Of a stretch of 64,000 nt of DNA, positions 1-12,310 are shown piece after piece. Numbering within the stretch: the stretch's first letter is position 1; each line of letters opens with the position of its first letter. The notes beneath the pieces were generated by a model. It was not told the DNA's origin and did not search any database. It saw only the letters and a program-made list of their open reading frames with translations. The position numbers were made by a program, and so were the translations under genes. Source of the stretch: Sternotherus odoratus (taxonomy: Eukaryota > Chordata > Testudines > Kinosternidae); NCBI GenBank assembly GCA_032164245.1, contig JAVMKO010000005.1, positions 58,947,442 to 59,011,441 of the forward strand, read 5' to 3'.

Positions 1-414
1 CTATGCCAGCAGAAGTGTGTTGTGTACATGCAGCTATAGCAGTAAAGCCGAGCTTTACTGGTATCATTTGTTTTGCTGCTGGGAAGGCTGGTTTTACAAT
101 AGCGCAGCTACTGAGGTGCCGCTTCACTGATGTAGCTGTGTCCACCCTTTAGAGCTAGTCTACACTGGCAATGCTAAAGCGCTGCTCCAGCTTTCCCAGC
201 GCTCTAAAAAACCCACCTCCAAGCACTGGGGCACTGTCTACACTGGCGCTTTCCAGCTCTGAAACTTGCTGTGCTCAGGGGGGTGCTTTTTCACAGCCTG
301 AGCGAGAAAGTTGCAGCTCTGTAAAGTGCCAGTGCAGACAAGCCCTTAAGAGAGCTTTGCTGGTAGAGTGTACTGTTACTCCCATGCTACCAAAGTATGC
401 CAAGTATAGATCAA
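1..414. repeat. Probable outer MITE, left end outside window
   Basis: The sequence on both sides of the MITE at 152-345 looks like one older MITE split by it. Positions 349-413 end in a motif (AGATCAAGCC) close to the reverse complement of the GGGCTTGATCTACAC-type ends of Harbinger MITEs elsewhere in the window. The left end would lie before base 1, so it cannot be confirmed. The assignment is inference from sequence style. Confidence 0.35.
152..345. mobile_element. Harbinger-type MITE, 194 bp, TTA target duplication
   Basis: The element has terminal inverted repeats: the left end GAGCTAGTCTACACTGGCA closely matches the reverse complement of the right end, GGGCTTGTCTGCACTGGCA. TTA flanks both sides (149-151 and 346-348), which is the 3-bp target duplication expected of PIF/Harbinger elements. 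It encodes no protein; the 85-residue reading frame across it is accidental. It must have been mobilised in trans. The ends resemble those of the 3.6-kb Harbinger element at 37,300, which fits a common source family. Confidence 0.8.
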
Positions 415-556
415 GCCTGATATTATAAACTGAGGCTGAGACTTTTCTTCTGTTCAGCCTCTTGCACAACAGGTGAGGCCTCTAGATGCTATTGAAATAT
501 AGTAATAGTAATGCAGACTCATCTCGTGGTTTGGTGCCAGGTTGGATCAAAAGCAG

Positions 557-1342
557 TGTGACAGACCCTGACCAGTGGGGTTCAGGAGTTGGGAGAAAGC
601 AAATATACTGGCTATTGGATGAATAGTTTTCTGTTCCCTGAGTGACCAGAGCAGGCACTGCTCTAGAGCAGTCAGGAACCTGCTAGAGCCAATTAAGACA
701 GGCACGCTAATTAAGACACCTGGAGTCAATTAAGAACCCTTTAGAATCAATTATAGCAGACAGGCTAATCAGGACACCTGGTTTAAAAAGGACCTTCCAT
801 CAGGTAGTGGAAAGCGTGCAAGGACAGGGAGTGAGAGGGCATGCTGCTGGAGGACTGAGGAGTACAAGCGTTATCAGGCTTCAGGAGGAAGATCCTGCGG
901 TGAGGCTAAAGAAGGTGCTGGTGGGAGGCCAGGGGGAAGTGGCCCAGGGAGTTGTATCTGTCATGTAGCTGATACAGGAGACATTGTAGACAGCTCCTAT
1001 CCACAGGGCCTTTGGCTAGAACCTGGTGTAGCGAGCGGGCCCGGGTTCTCCCCATCCCCCCAACTCCTGATTGGACACAGGAGGAGTTGACCTGGTCTGT
1101 GAGCAACACCAGAAGGGAAGGTCTAATTTGGAAAGGGATCTGACCTGTCCAGGACCCACCAGAGACTGCAGAGGTTGTTCTCAGTTTCCCCCATGCTGGC
1201 CAGTGATGAGGTTAGCTGAGTGGACGGCAGGTTTGAGCCTCTAGCAGAAGTGGCTAAACTGAGGGCTGCTGTGAACCTCTGGGGCAAGCAAATCTGCCAG
1301 AAAGCACAGGCCTCATGAAGGCAGAGGGGGAACATTCTCACA
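557..1342 (+). mobile_element. Solo LTR, 786 bp
   Basis: The unit starts TGTGACAGACC and ends TTCTCACA, giving the short inverted TG...CA ends of an LTR. GCAG flanks it on both sides (553-556 and 1343-1346), a probable 4-bp target duplication. A TATA-like stretch (GTTTAAAAAGG) near 780 suggests plus orientation. No internal retroelement region or second LTR adjoins it, so it is probably a solo LTR left by recombination. Style suggests a Ty3/Gypsy-like turtle family, but the class is inference. Reading frames within it are not genes. Confidence 0.65.
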
Positions 1343-1876
1343 GCAGAAAGATTTTCTGGTAATAGTTCTGATGTGGCTGCCATCTTATGGGAATTATTAT
1401 TATTGTTAGCACACTGTACGTGTACTGCAGTATTTCTTAGTGGCCCCAGCTGAGACCATTCTTGTAGCAGCTGTATATCCACATAGTAAGAGACAGTTGC
1501 TGACAGCAAAGGGTGAGAGAAAGGAAGTAGCAGCTCCATAACATTCAAATTTAAGCTGTTGTGATGGGACAGATAGGTCACATGCTTTCATTCTGCTCCG
1601 CAAGCGGATAAATGTAACTTAGAATCCAGTTTGAGGCAGTCACAATTAGTATCCGCTTTCCACTAATGTTCTGCAACATTTGCTCAAAATTCAGTTTCTT
1701 CAGCAAAAGAGAGCCCCAAAAGCTAGCAAACACGGCTTAAGTGAATTAATTTAAAATATCAAACTAATACTCATAGAATGTTTGTGCAGTACTAAGCAAG
1801 TTTTAATTATGACACTTTCAGGCAGATAATTTATACTGATGCAAAAGCAAAAAACACTTAAAGGAAAAAAATTATT
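1343..1876. other. Non-coding stretch between two LTRs
   Basis: AT-rich DNA with no gene and no repeat I can name. The 152-residue minus-strand reading frame that ends in it runs partly through the LTR at 557-1342 and has no recognisable domain. Confidence 0.4.
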
Positions 1877-2967
1877 GTTGTGATGCCCGGAGTGGGTCAC
1901 AGCTGAGAATGTCAGACTTAGCACAGATTGTCAAAAAATAGGGAAGGCACCCCGAAAGTGGTGGTGTATTCTATCATTAGATTCAACAAGCCAGTAGTAA
2001 AAGAGTATTCCTGAATCACTACACAAGTTTTACCACTGAATACAGACAATCCTTATAGCATTCCAGCCCATTTATGACCCAGGCAAACTGGACTTTATGA
2101 TGTAAGGTTATTAAAACCCAAACCACCACACATTAGGTTCTTCCAGTCCCAAATATCCAGTCATTCATCCCAGGTCACTGGATGCTTCAGGATTTCACAC
2201 AAAACAAACAAACAAAAAAGTTAGCCAATCCTTAGTAAAGTAACTGAAGATTTATTGATTAAGAAAAGAAATGAGTTAAGAGATTAAAACAGATAATATA
2301 CATTACAGGTGAATTACAAATTGTAATCCAAAGGATAGTATAGATGTAAAATCTGTTGGTCTTTTCATAAGTTCTCAGAGCGTCCCAAAAATGAATTCCA
2401 GGGATTTCTATCCATATGCTTAGAACTATCCCTTCCAAAATCCAAGCAGTCCAGGTATGAAACAGAGGTAGCAGGATCATTCCCATGGTACAGCATTTGT
2501 AGTTGAATGCAGCTCACTGAGGATCACTGGCATAGTATGGGTTTTCCTCTCACAAAGTAATACAGAAAGTTTGTGAGTCTCCATTGTTAAGCCAACCACT
2601 CTTGCTTTGAAGTTAACTGCCTACCTCACATGCAACCAAAATAGTTAATTTACGCTAATTTACATTAGGCAATTGTTCGCCATTCATTAAAACATGGACA
2701 AACAAATGAGGGCAATACAAAAAATAGTCCTTAATTCCATAAGGCTAGTTGAGTACAGGTTATAGACAGACAAACAACATTTTCCTTGATTTCTTGTCAA
2801 CACAAGTGAATGAGCGGGTGTCTGCAAGCCCATTTAACATCCGTTTGATACTCGCACAATTGAACTGATCTGATTATATTGTGATTCCTCTCGACCTGTC
2901 TTTAAAGGTTACACACAGGTGAACTGACCTGTTAATTCTAACCTGAATTGGTTTGCCAGCATCACAC
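1877..2967 (-). mobile_element. LTR of an endogenous-retrovirus-like element, minus strand
   Basis: The unit is bounded by near-perfect inverted ends (GTTGTGATG at left, CATCACAC at right) and by a 5-bp direct repeat TTATT (1872-1876 and 2968-2972). TTTATT near 2250 reads as AATAAA on the minus strand and is a plausible polyadenylation signal, which supports minus orientation. Its length of about 1.09 kb suits a long LTR. No gag, pol or env sequence is attached, so it is probably a solo LTR. The superfamily is inferred from the 5-bp duplication and length only. Confidence 0.6.
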
Positions 2968-5900
2968 TTATTATTTCAGAATATCTCAAGAGAAAAAGTG
3001 GGTGGCTGGAGAGTCAAATACTTGTTGTAAGATAACAGAGTAATGGTTAGTCTACTCATTGGCAAACAACTTTTAGCTTGTTTTCAGTGATCCTGAATGT
3101 TCTGTTGTGCTTTGCAAAGATAGAGATATGGGGAGATCCTTTCACCTTGTTAATGTTACTAAATATTTTCTTTTTTAATTTATAGTTTGTTTTCCCCCAA
3201 ACACTGGAATTTATGTAAGAAATAATATTCATTTATAAAAAATGGGACCAGCTGGGAGAAACCTTTCTGATAACTTAACCATGACCTCTCCTGACACGTA
3301 GATGAAAACCATACTACTGCAAATTGTTGTTACATCATCTTATTTTATAAATCTGGATAAAAATCAAGATTCAGGAAACAATGATAATGTACAAATTTAC
3401 ACTTCCACTGTGTGAGAATTGTGATAGTGAACCTAGAATCCAACTGCAGAGTCATTCAATCAGATTCACAAGAATACTGGTGACTTAATATAGGTCAAAA
3501 AATCTACCAGTAAAGCATAAAATTAGCTGTCACTTGGAGGTCTGGAAAAATAGGTTATAATTTTCAAAAGGCCTAAAAGTATTTCTACTCTGCAATGGGG
3601 AGTATTAGTCGGGCCCACGCTAGTGTGTACATTGTGGCTCCAACAGAGACTCAGGCTATCTGCCCAAGTTCACATGCAGGGGACCAGGTGCACTTGAAAG
3701 CAGGAGCTGCTGCCTGAGCTGCATCATCTGTTTTTAGCACATTAACTCAAACTTCACTAACCTCCTGAGTGTGTTTACCTGGGATGGGAGGTTCACTCCC
3801 AGATAACTCAGCAGACTGGGTCCGATTTTCAAAAGTGACTTAGTCATACGGGACCCTAAGTGTCAGTTAAAGCCAATGGGACTTTGTCTCCTAAGTCACT
3901 CTGGCCTTTTGAAAATGTTGTATGGGTACCTTACAAAGGTCCAATCTAGGAAGTATGAGTGCACCCCAGCCCTGATACTGAATAATATGCTAAGATTAAA
4001 TTACATCAAAGATCTGTCTTTGTACATAACCTTGCCAGATCTCCACTACTCCCTGTACAAATCTATGCCATCACTGCATTAGCTTTGCTTTATGCATCGC
4101 TGTGGTTCATTGACCTGTGCTAATAAAATTTCTGGAAAAAGTCATCTTTTAGTAAATCTGATAATATAAAAACCACATTCTCGAAGCAAAGTCAGCTCAC
4201 AACTGCTATTGCAGAGAGCGGCTGATCTTCTTGTTATGCAATACATCTTTAGATTATCCAATCAATGGAAACACTTAGAGCTTGGCATGGACAGCTGTCC
4301 CTTCCCCCACCCCACCCTTTCCCCCCCCCCCCTTTCTGAGATTCCTGAGCTTGATAGGTTATTGCCTGTTATTGACCTATTCTCTGATTTCTCTCCCTAT
4401 GGGTATTATCTCGGCCATCTTAACCAAGTGTACATAAAATGAAGGGTTCAGTCCTGTCAATAAATACTGGTAAGTGCTTTCAAATCCAACTAGTAGAGTT
4501 TGCTTCTAAGGAGTCCTGTTAAAATGTGCATGTGACTTGCTTTTTTTAGGGAATACCACAGAAAATGTTTTGTTCAACTACAGAAGTTACACCAGTTACT
4601 GTAATGTGGCTGTTCAATATTATGACTGTGAAACACTTGGCAGTTTCAATCTTCAGGGGTTTGTGTAACTTTTGGTTCTGTTTTGACTCACTAAGGCTTT
4701 CATCCCTAGCATTTTGTGCTCAAATGAACTGCAACTGGAGCCACCCACTTGAGAATTTTGGGTCCATCTAAAAAATGAATGTGAAAATTAGTCAATCTAC
4801 TCATTTCTCATTATTGTGCCTCTCCCCATCCTCCAACTCCCACCCTTATGAGTCTCCTGCTCATATCTCCCCATCTCTGCCCCTTCAGTCTTCTCACCAT
4901 AGAAAGAAACATCCCATCTTTCAGAGTATGAAGAATGTGCAAAATCAGAAATAAAGCTGGTGTTGATGATAAGCCTTCTAAAAGATTTTTGGTTGATATG
5001 TGCTAGACAAATACCAACTCCAGAGAATGATCAAAAGCAATAAAGACTGGAGTACATCTGTATAAATGTCCAAGTCTTTTTGATCAGAACTGATATCAGA
5101 ATTTTTTTAAAAAAGTCATTCTCTGAGATTGCTGTCTGAGTCACATCGCCATTTTTTAATATCAACTTTCTAATAAAAGTTGGAAGCCAGAATAGCTTGT
5201 CCCATACAGGAATTGGACACTTTGAAACAGTTCAATAGATCTGAGAAACAAACACAAGACTTCATACATTCCCTCTTAGAAATCATCTCCATCTAAGATA
5301 TCTAATAGGACTCTTGGAACCTGTGTGTAATGTATCTTAATTGCCATGCTAGAAAGTCCTTGCTACAAATTCTACAACCTACTTTTCACATAACTGAATG
5401 AAGGAGTTAGCCTATTCTCTGTAAGACAGTTACATGAAAATTATAGTGAAGCTACTGTTCATGAAAGCCCCCTAAACAGGAGATGATTTTGATTTATATT
5501 TTGATAAAACATTGATTAGCACTTGATATTTTAGTTCACAAATGTCCTTTGGGATTTTTTTTTCTAATTATCTCAATGAGAATTCACCAAACATGCTGCA
5601 CTTCTTTCATGTTCTCCATGAAGCGTAAGGAAGTGTAATGCCTATTAATGGAGAGTTAACTAGTTTTGAACCTCTGCAGGGTTTCAAACAATTCTGCCCA
5701 TTATCTACAGTACTTTGCACTGTGTCCCCATAAGTAATATTGGAAGAAGCACTTGACAGTTTTAAAGAAGCGGAAATCAATCAGCAACTACTTAGAGCAT
5801 TGCAGTGTGCAGACAATCAGCCTTGCTAATGCTGAACTTGTGCTGTAACATCAATACAACATGTAGAACAAAGGGCCTTAGCACAAGTACTGAAGGAAAA

Positions 5901-6277
5901 AAAGAGAACTCCTCTTATAATAAGCACGTGTGCTGATAAGAAACCACTGGAGTCATTAGCAGTGTTCAAGTGCACTGGACGCAAGATCCTTAGCACCAAT
6001 GAGTACTTTAATGACACGACCTAAACATGTGCTGTACTTACATCATCTCTGCCAAAACAAAACTAATGCTTTGGACAAGACTTAAGTGTTTTCATTTCTA
6101 AAGTGTACTTAAAAGATAAGAGATCTTTTTGTTAACTATGAGATATGCACGTGGAAATATGCTCTGTGAATGTTATGTTTATTATAAATAGAACTGTATG
6201 TTTTTATGTATTCTATATTGTATGTGTGGGGTATTGGCAATCATCTAGGATGGCTGCATTAATGAAGCCATTAATTA
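2968..6277. other. AT-rich non-coding DNA
   Basis: No exon, RNA gene or clear autonomous element is visible. It contains the palindromic repeat at 3824-3917 and a run of 14 or so C residues near 4320. The short reading frames (all under 80 residues) have no recognisable domains and no splice context. Confidence 0.5.
3824..3917. repeat. Palindromic TTTTCAAAAGTGACTTAG-type repeat
   Basis: The left arm GATTTTCAAAAGTGACTTAG is mirrored by a right arm ending in CCTTTTGAAAATG with GTCACTTAGGAG just inside. The centre includes the CCAATGGGACTT motif typical of this family. It is a decayed fold-back repeat, common in sauropsid genomes in my recollection. The class is not determined. Confidence 0.5.
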
Positions 6278-6547
6278 GGGCTGATCTACACTAGAAAATT
6301 AGTGACACAGCCACATCACTCAGGTGTGAAAATCCACACCCCTGAGTGACGTGGTTAAGGTGACCTAAGTCCGTATGTAGACAGTGAAAGTTTGACTGAA
6401 GAGTTCTTCTGTCGACCTAGCTTCTGCTTGTCAGGGAGATGGATTATCTGTACCATCAGGAGAAACCCTCCTATCAGCATAGGTAGTGTCTACCCTGAAG
6501 CATTTCAGTAGCACAGCTACAGTAGTATTTCAAATGTAAACAAGCTT
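6278..6547. mobile_element. Degenerate Harbinger-type MITE
   Basis: The left end GGGCTGATCTACACTAG and the reverse complement of the right end, AAGCTTGTTTACATTTG, are related. The interior has an inverted pair (CACTCAGGTGTG and CACACCCCTGAGTG) and the GTCGACCTAGCTTCTGC motif seen in the related copy at 59.5 kb. TTA precedes the left end, but the right flank is not TTA, so the target duplication has decayed or the right boundary is off by a few bases. Confidence 0.6.
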
Positions 6548-7031
6548 GTGGTTATAGGTTATCTTAACTATATGTAAAGAACAGTGTGGTAAAGTATAAT
6601 TTTTTTTGTCTAAATATTCCCAAGTAATCTGTCATTTTGAGTGCATTGGTTTTTTGCACCCAATTTGATACACCTTAAAGGTACCTGATATTCAAAAGCA
6701 CTGATCATTCACTGATAATTAGGCCCTTTGAGGCATCTGAATGGCCATCCAAAATTACTAGTCATTTTAGAAAAGGTAAGCTTTTTATGTGTTTTGAATA
6801 AGCTACATACTGTGCATGGAAACTGTTTTAGAAACATCTTCTAGGGTTCTGGCTTCATAGTACCAGTCAAACTTATCAATGGGCATTAATCAAGCCTTAG
6901 AAGGGAAAAAAGTAATCCAAAAAATAATTCTAAATATTTACTATAATAGATTTTCTCATAGCAGCATGCTTTGATCACACCCTTTCTCATCTGCAGAATG
7001 CCCACTATGGCAATGGGGGGTGGGACCAGAT

Positions 7032-7155
7032 CAGGGTGACCAGACAGCAAGTATAAAAAATCAGGATAGGGGGTGCAGAGTAATAGGAGCTTATACAAGA
7101 AAGAGACCCAAAAATCAGTACTGTCCCTATAAAATCAGGACATCTGGTCTTCCTA
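7032..7155. mobile_element. hAT-type MITE, 124 bp
   Basis: The left end CAGGGTGACCAGACAG resembles the reverse complement of the right end, TAGGAAGACCAGATG. The flanks GACCAGAT (7024-7031) and GACCAGAG (7156-7163) match at 7 of 8 positions, as expected for the 8-bp target duplication of hAT elements. Because the flanking motif itself resembles the terminal repeat, the exact boundary may be shifted. It encodes no protein. Confidence 0.65.
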
Positions 7156-7163
7156 GACCAGAG

Positions 7164-10100
7164 ATCAAGTATGTTCAAAGCATCTCCTACTCAAACCGAT
7201 CCTGCAGAACCAGGGATTGAATCCCTCTACTTGTGTTATGGCCATCCCAAACTCATGGCATTTCAATTTTGTGGCACCTATATGCCATTACATTAATTTA
7301 TTTAATCATCTCTGCAACCATGAATACACATACCCCATGCATGTGGTAATAATATCTGTATAATAAACTGCACCTTTGACCACCTCACCTGCACTCTGCC
7401 GGCTAATCAGTCTCCACTGGGGCTACTTTTCACATACCAAACCTCTGAGCAAAATAGCTTTAATATTTTCTCCTCTAAAAATCAACTAGCCATAAAGTTG
7501 TCTGTTTCCCCAGGTTTCATTCTCTTTTGCACAGTTCAAAGATAATGGAGTAGGGATGAAAATATGGCCCACAAATTCTTCCAAGTTCTGATCACACCAG
7601 ACATGTGTTTCCTTATACCACAAGGAAGTCTGCTCCTATGGAAATTCTGGCCTAACTGGAAGAAGGGACTCCTGGACATGTCTCAAGAAATCCTATCCAG
7701 CCTAATTGCTGGATTTGGAAGGTTTGGAAATGGATGCAAACATTTAAGGTTCTTATTTGAAGTAGCCATGGGAGCCTCTTCTTTAAGGTACTCCCATCGC
7801 TAGCATAGAGTGGTATCTATTCATATGTTTGTTTTATTTTTAAAAACCCACCCGTTCAGCAGAAACAAAAAAGTTTAGAATGCACATCCAGCAATCGGAA
7901 ACTTCCCTCATCTCTCCATAACTAGAATTTTCCCATACTCCTAATTCTCTTGCCATTGTATAGCATGCAAGTAAATAGCAGTGTTCTATTCTATTGTCGA
8001 GATCAGCCAAAGAATTGGCCATCACTAATAAAATCACAAATTCAGTTACATCACAGGAAATCACAGTGCTTTTAACACCTCATCATTCTAGTTCCCGACA
8101 GATTGTTGCCAAAGCCAAGAAAAAGAGAGAGCGAATTATGGACATAAAACAAAGCAAGAGGCATGAACATATGAGATGACATCCAGCAATGGTTTGGAGA
8201 GTGTCCAGACTGCTGGCTTACGATCCCTAAAGCATCACTGATCCCAAGAGAGAAAACATGCTTTTCAGATTGTGAGCTAGATTCATTATAAGCAGAACAG
8301 GTAAATATTTCTATGTTTATAAAAAAAATTTAACGACTAAATATCTTACACCCTCATTTTAATAATGGTTACAGTGACAATTAGTCATAGAAAAATTGAA
8401 TTCAATTTCATTAGTTAATGAAAACCAGCATGGGAGAAATTGATTATAGTGTGAGCAATTGCAACCACAATAGTTAAGGTTTCACAGCTTAAATTCCAAT
8501 ACTCTGTTTTCAGTCAACTGAAACTAAAAATTTCACCTTCCAAGCTGAAATTTTCTGAGTTTGGTATTTGCCCCCAAATGAATGTCTTTGGAAAGTTTGA
8601 ACAAAAATAGCATGCCCATTATTGAGATCAAGTCAGTTGGTGGAACATAAAACCACACTCCCTTATAAAAATAAAAATCTGTTTGGATTTTTTTCCAGGA
8701 AAAACTCTATAGTTTGTGCCAGAAACTCGTATGTTCAGTATGCAAATAGAATCACTTCTCACTGAGGGCTGAGTCTTCTGGTGCAAATTGATTTTTATTT
8801 GACCAAGATATGACCCTTTGAATATACTGTGCTGTAGTCAGATTTTCAAAAGAGCCCAGAACTAGATATTCAGCTTCTCAGCATGCACGTTTAAGGCCAG
8901 ATTTTCAAAACCGCTCAGCACCCAGCCATTCCCATTGTGACATTGAGAGCCAGACCTACCAAAGAACTCCTTGTCCAATGTGCTGAGCTCTTCTGAATAT
9001 CTGACCACTTATTTTGATGATGAAATACATGATCTCTTCTGAAAATCTGTTCCATAGTACAATTTCCCCAGGAGTGTCTATAAATTTCTGAAGTGAGTAT
9101 CTCAGGAAGGCTGCATTGTACATGTGGGCATGACTAAACTGGTTCCAAAATGTAAACTGAAGGGAAGATGCACAAGGATGAACGAGAGCTACTGCACAGC
9201 TTGATTTTATGGGGCCTACACAGACCTTGGCTCAGTGCCTGCAAACCTTGTAAAGTGTGAAAGGATAAGAGAAGGCTAACGAATGAGTACTTTGTTTGGA
9301 TCCTAGGAGGGAATCCTGTTCTGATGCATCTTGGGAGTTGCAGGGGAGCTGAGCTGTTTCCTGTGAATTTCTACCATTCAGTGCCTTAACGAGCCCTGAT
9401 CCAAAATGTCTATCAGGGTGAATAATACCATACATGTTTTAAGAGAGACAACTTTGTTCTATAGCAAAGTACAAGAATTGCTAGTTACAATTTCCAAAGA
9501 TGTCTTCTGAAAAATGATTTTGTCTGGCACAGCAATACTTATCCAATTAAATGTCTTTGGTATGGCATTGAAGGAAATTAAAATCAAGCTGTTGAAGCTG
9601 CCCTTCCAAGCACTGCTGTTTTTAAGAGTCTCTGACACTTTGGGGTTCAACCCAGACCAGTAAAGGGTTGTCACCACTTGCCTTGTAACCTTGGGTGCCT
9701 TTAAATCCTATGCAGCAGACCTGACACTAACAGCCAAGACAAGCATGCAGGTCGCACCTTTGCAGTTTATTCTCTGAAAAGTAGGCCCAGATCAAGCATC
9801 TTCTCCTGCTGAGGTACAAAACCCATGCTGTCTACCTAAAGTACATTGGTCCAGCTTCCAGAAGCAAGAGGGCTTTTGAGGGGTGTCATCCCCATCCAAA
9901 TTAAGTATTCATCTTTTCCCTCTTGCTCTGCTGATAGCTTTGTTTACCTGGCATGTAAATGTACTTAGCTTTCTTTGGTCACAGCTTGCTTAATTTACAA
10001 TGGAGATCCATTCAAACAGGCGGCTTAGGCATGGTTTAGGCACTACTTGCCAAATACATTTTAAGAACATGATTCCAGCACATGGTTATAACTGTTCATA

Positions 10101-10452
10101 CACACCCTGTACATACACACAAGGATATTAATGATCTGTGAGTTACTAGTTTTCCAGTGATATATTGCATGCCACCTTTTGGATATAGATCATGACAACA
10201 GTGTGTTCAGTGTATGAGTATGTCAGCACTTACAAGAGTTGCTGACACAGAACAGCGAGCCATCAATGGGCCTCTGTGTCACAGTCTCACAGGCTTTGAT
10301 TTAGAATCCCTTTATGTTTTCAGAGGGTTATAAACTGCATTGGATGGCCAAACCCTGAAGGATTTGGTACAGTTTGAATAGACACTGAAAAGGGGAGATG
10401 CTTCGCTAACATTATCACAACATTCTGAATCTGTCATGTTTGCTGAGAGGAA
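7164..10452. other. Non-coding DNA with one palindromic repeat
   Basis: AT-rich sequence with no supported exon. The only structured item is the fold-back repeat at 8896-9006. Reading frames of 60 to 80 residues occur on both strands and have no domains. Confidence 0.45.
8896..9006. repeat. Palindromic CAGATTTTCAAAA / CTGAGCTC repeat
   Basis: CCAGATTTTCAAAACCGCTC at the left is answered by TGCTGAGCTCTTCTGAATATCTGACC at the right, in reverse-complement relation with several mismatches. A second CAGATTTTCAAAAG motif lies just upstream at 8840. The same consensus recurs at 54,785-54,895, so this is a dispersed fold-back family. Confidence 0.45.
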
Positions 10453-10680
10453 GAATTGTCCAGTGGCTAGAGTCTTGTTCTGGGCTCAGAGACATGGGTT
10501 CAATTCCTGCTCTGCCATAAACAGCTTATGTGACTTAAGCACTCAGTCTCCCTGTGCCTCCGCTCCCTATCTGTAAAATGGTCATTATAGTACTTCCCCA
10601 CATCACAAAGGTGTTGAAGATAAATACATTGAAGATTGCATGGTAGTACAGTGATGGGATGCAAGCACAACACCCACTGT
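10453..10680 (+). repeat. tRNA-derived SINE with MIR-like core
   Basis: The head has pol III promoter-like boxes: an A-box-like AGTGGCTAGAGTC and a B-box-like GGGTTCAATTCC. A core similar to mammalian MIR follows (TGACTTAAGCACTCAGTCTC, then CTGTAAAATGG near 10,570). The 3' part has the ATAAATACATTGAAGATTG motif shared with other SINE copies. It is a transcribed-type retroelement relic, not a functional tRNA, since no complete cloverleaf is preserved. Confidence 0.75.
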
Positions 10681-12224
10681 CTTCAGTGCTCACTTAGCAT
10701 CTCATTAGGTGCTTTCTGGCACTCAGGTTTGCCTCACGCTGATAACTGGGCTAGAACCACATTAAGTTGCTCTATTGGGAAGGATTAAAAACTACTACTG
10801 AGCCTGATCTTTGTGTGGATTCACCCAAAGATGTGATGTGTTCAGATTTGGGGGAAGGGGGGGGGGGCAGAACCTCAGCAGATAAAAATTAACTGTAATT
10901 ATTTGTCACATGCCCTATGGAAAAAACATGTACAGCAATGTTAGCAAGGCTCTTAATGTTTACAGTTAACTTTCTAGGTGATCAGTGTGAAGAATGAAAG
11001 GACCAGATAACACAAGATTTTGTGATCTCTCATACCTGCAAGATATTAAAAAACTTATCCACTTTCAAATGTTATGATTTTACTAAAATATATTGAAATT
11101 TAGCTTCACTCAAAGAAATACTTGGGTAAAACAAAAATTTTAATTGAGGGTGATCTCACCTGTAAAAAAAAAATTAAGCACAAGATCCGTGCTTGTTACT
11201 TTTGAGAGAAACTTGATTAAATGTGAAGATGGTTTATATAGGTTTGGCATTTGTAGTGTTTCTTTACTAGGATTCAAAAGTTTGATGCATAAAAGCTGTG
11301 GAACACAAATTTGATTTGCTCGTAGAAAAAATAGCATTTGAAATAAAAAATGGTTAAAATTAATAGGTTTAATGCATTTAAATATGTTAATAAAATAGGT
11401 TTAATGTTTGCTGAGCTGTTTCTCCTTCATCCTGCTAGGACTATTGTTGATGAGAAAAACTGGTGTGGCGCCCAGCCCTTAATTTTCCAGGTAGGAAATT
11501 GGAACTAAGTCAGCACTATCCTGTGGCAGGAGAAATGCCAGCAAGAAGATTTGGTGATGAGAAATCTGAGTTTGTGCACAGTCTCAGTTTGGGTTACCAA
11601 CCAGTAACTGCATAGTAGATAAACCATCCATTGCTTGTCTAAAAATTGCATAAGATCCATTCCAACTAAATGGAAAGGCTGTTCTGTGATGCATTTAAGT
11701 GCTTATTAAAATGAGCGACTGACACCACTTTGAAAATGGAGCGACTGTATCCAGTGGAAGTCAGGAATAAATCACTCAACATTTTGCTTAATCTTAAGTC
11801 TCCTCTGGAGCCATTTGGAAAAACTCTACTTAATTATGTGTTTGTTCGGGATATTGGTTTATAATTTATGAAGCTGTAATGCCAAATGGGCTATGTCTAT
11901 AATAGGTCATAACTCAGGTCTCTGAGTCTATAGCCTTTTCCTATCATCACCCAGTCCCCAGAATAATATTGTGTCTCTGATGTCCCAGATCATATTGGCA
12001 AGGAAAATGATATAACACAGTGATTCTTGTACTCCTTTTGTCTCCTTCTAATCCCCTGTTTTCCTTTTTGGGGGCTTGTCTTTAGAGTGGGAAATGATTT
12101 TCCTGCCCCATAATTTTTTTTGAGATTTAAAATATTCCTATTCCACATCAGGATAAATCTGAGACCTTTTCACATTTTTTCCCCCCAGTGAGGGACAATG
12201 GAGAAGGGGAAAAAACCCTGAATA

Positions 12225-12310
12225 GCCAATAGTGATGGCACTCACCTGGAATGTTGGAGACGTAGAAGCTGGTTCAAATCCCGCTCTGTCTGATAGTCTC
12301 TCTCTCCCTT
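12225..12310 (+). repeat. tRNA-derived SINE head
   Basis: An A-box-like AGTGATGGCACT and a B-box GGTTCAAATCCC are correctly spaced for a tRNA-like pol III promoter, followed by CTCTGTCTGATAGTC. The MIR-like core is lost or unrecognisable downstream. No anticodon arm or acceptor pairing could be made convincingly, so it is a SINE fragment and not a tRNA gene. Confidence 0.55.

Noticed and set aside
1123..1581. 152-residue minus-strand frame
   Set aside because: It spans the LTR boundary at 1,342 and has low-complexity Asn runs from a TTA-rich stretch; no domain seen.
10453..10520. Possible tRNA gene
   Set aside because: A-box and B-box-like motifs are present, but no full cloverleaf; MIR-like core directly follows, so it is a SINE head.
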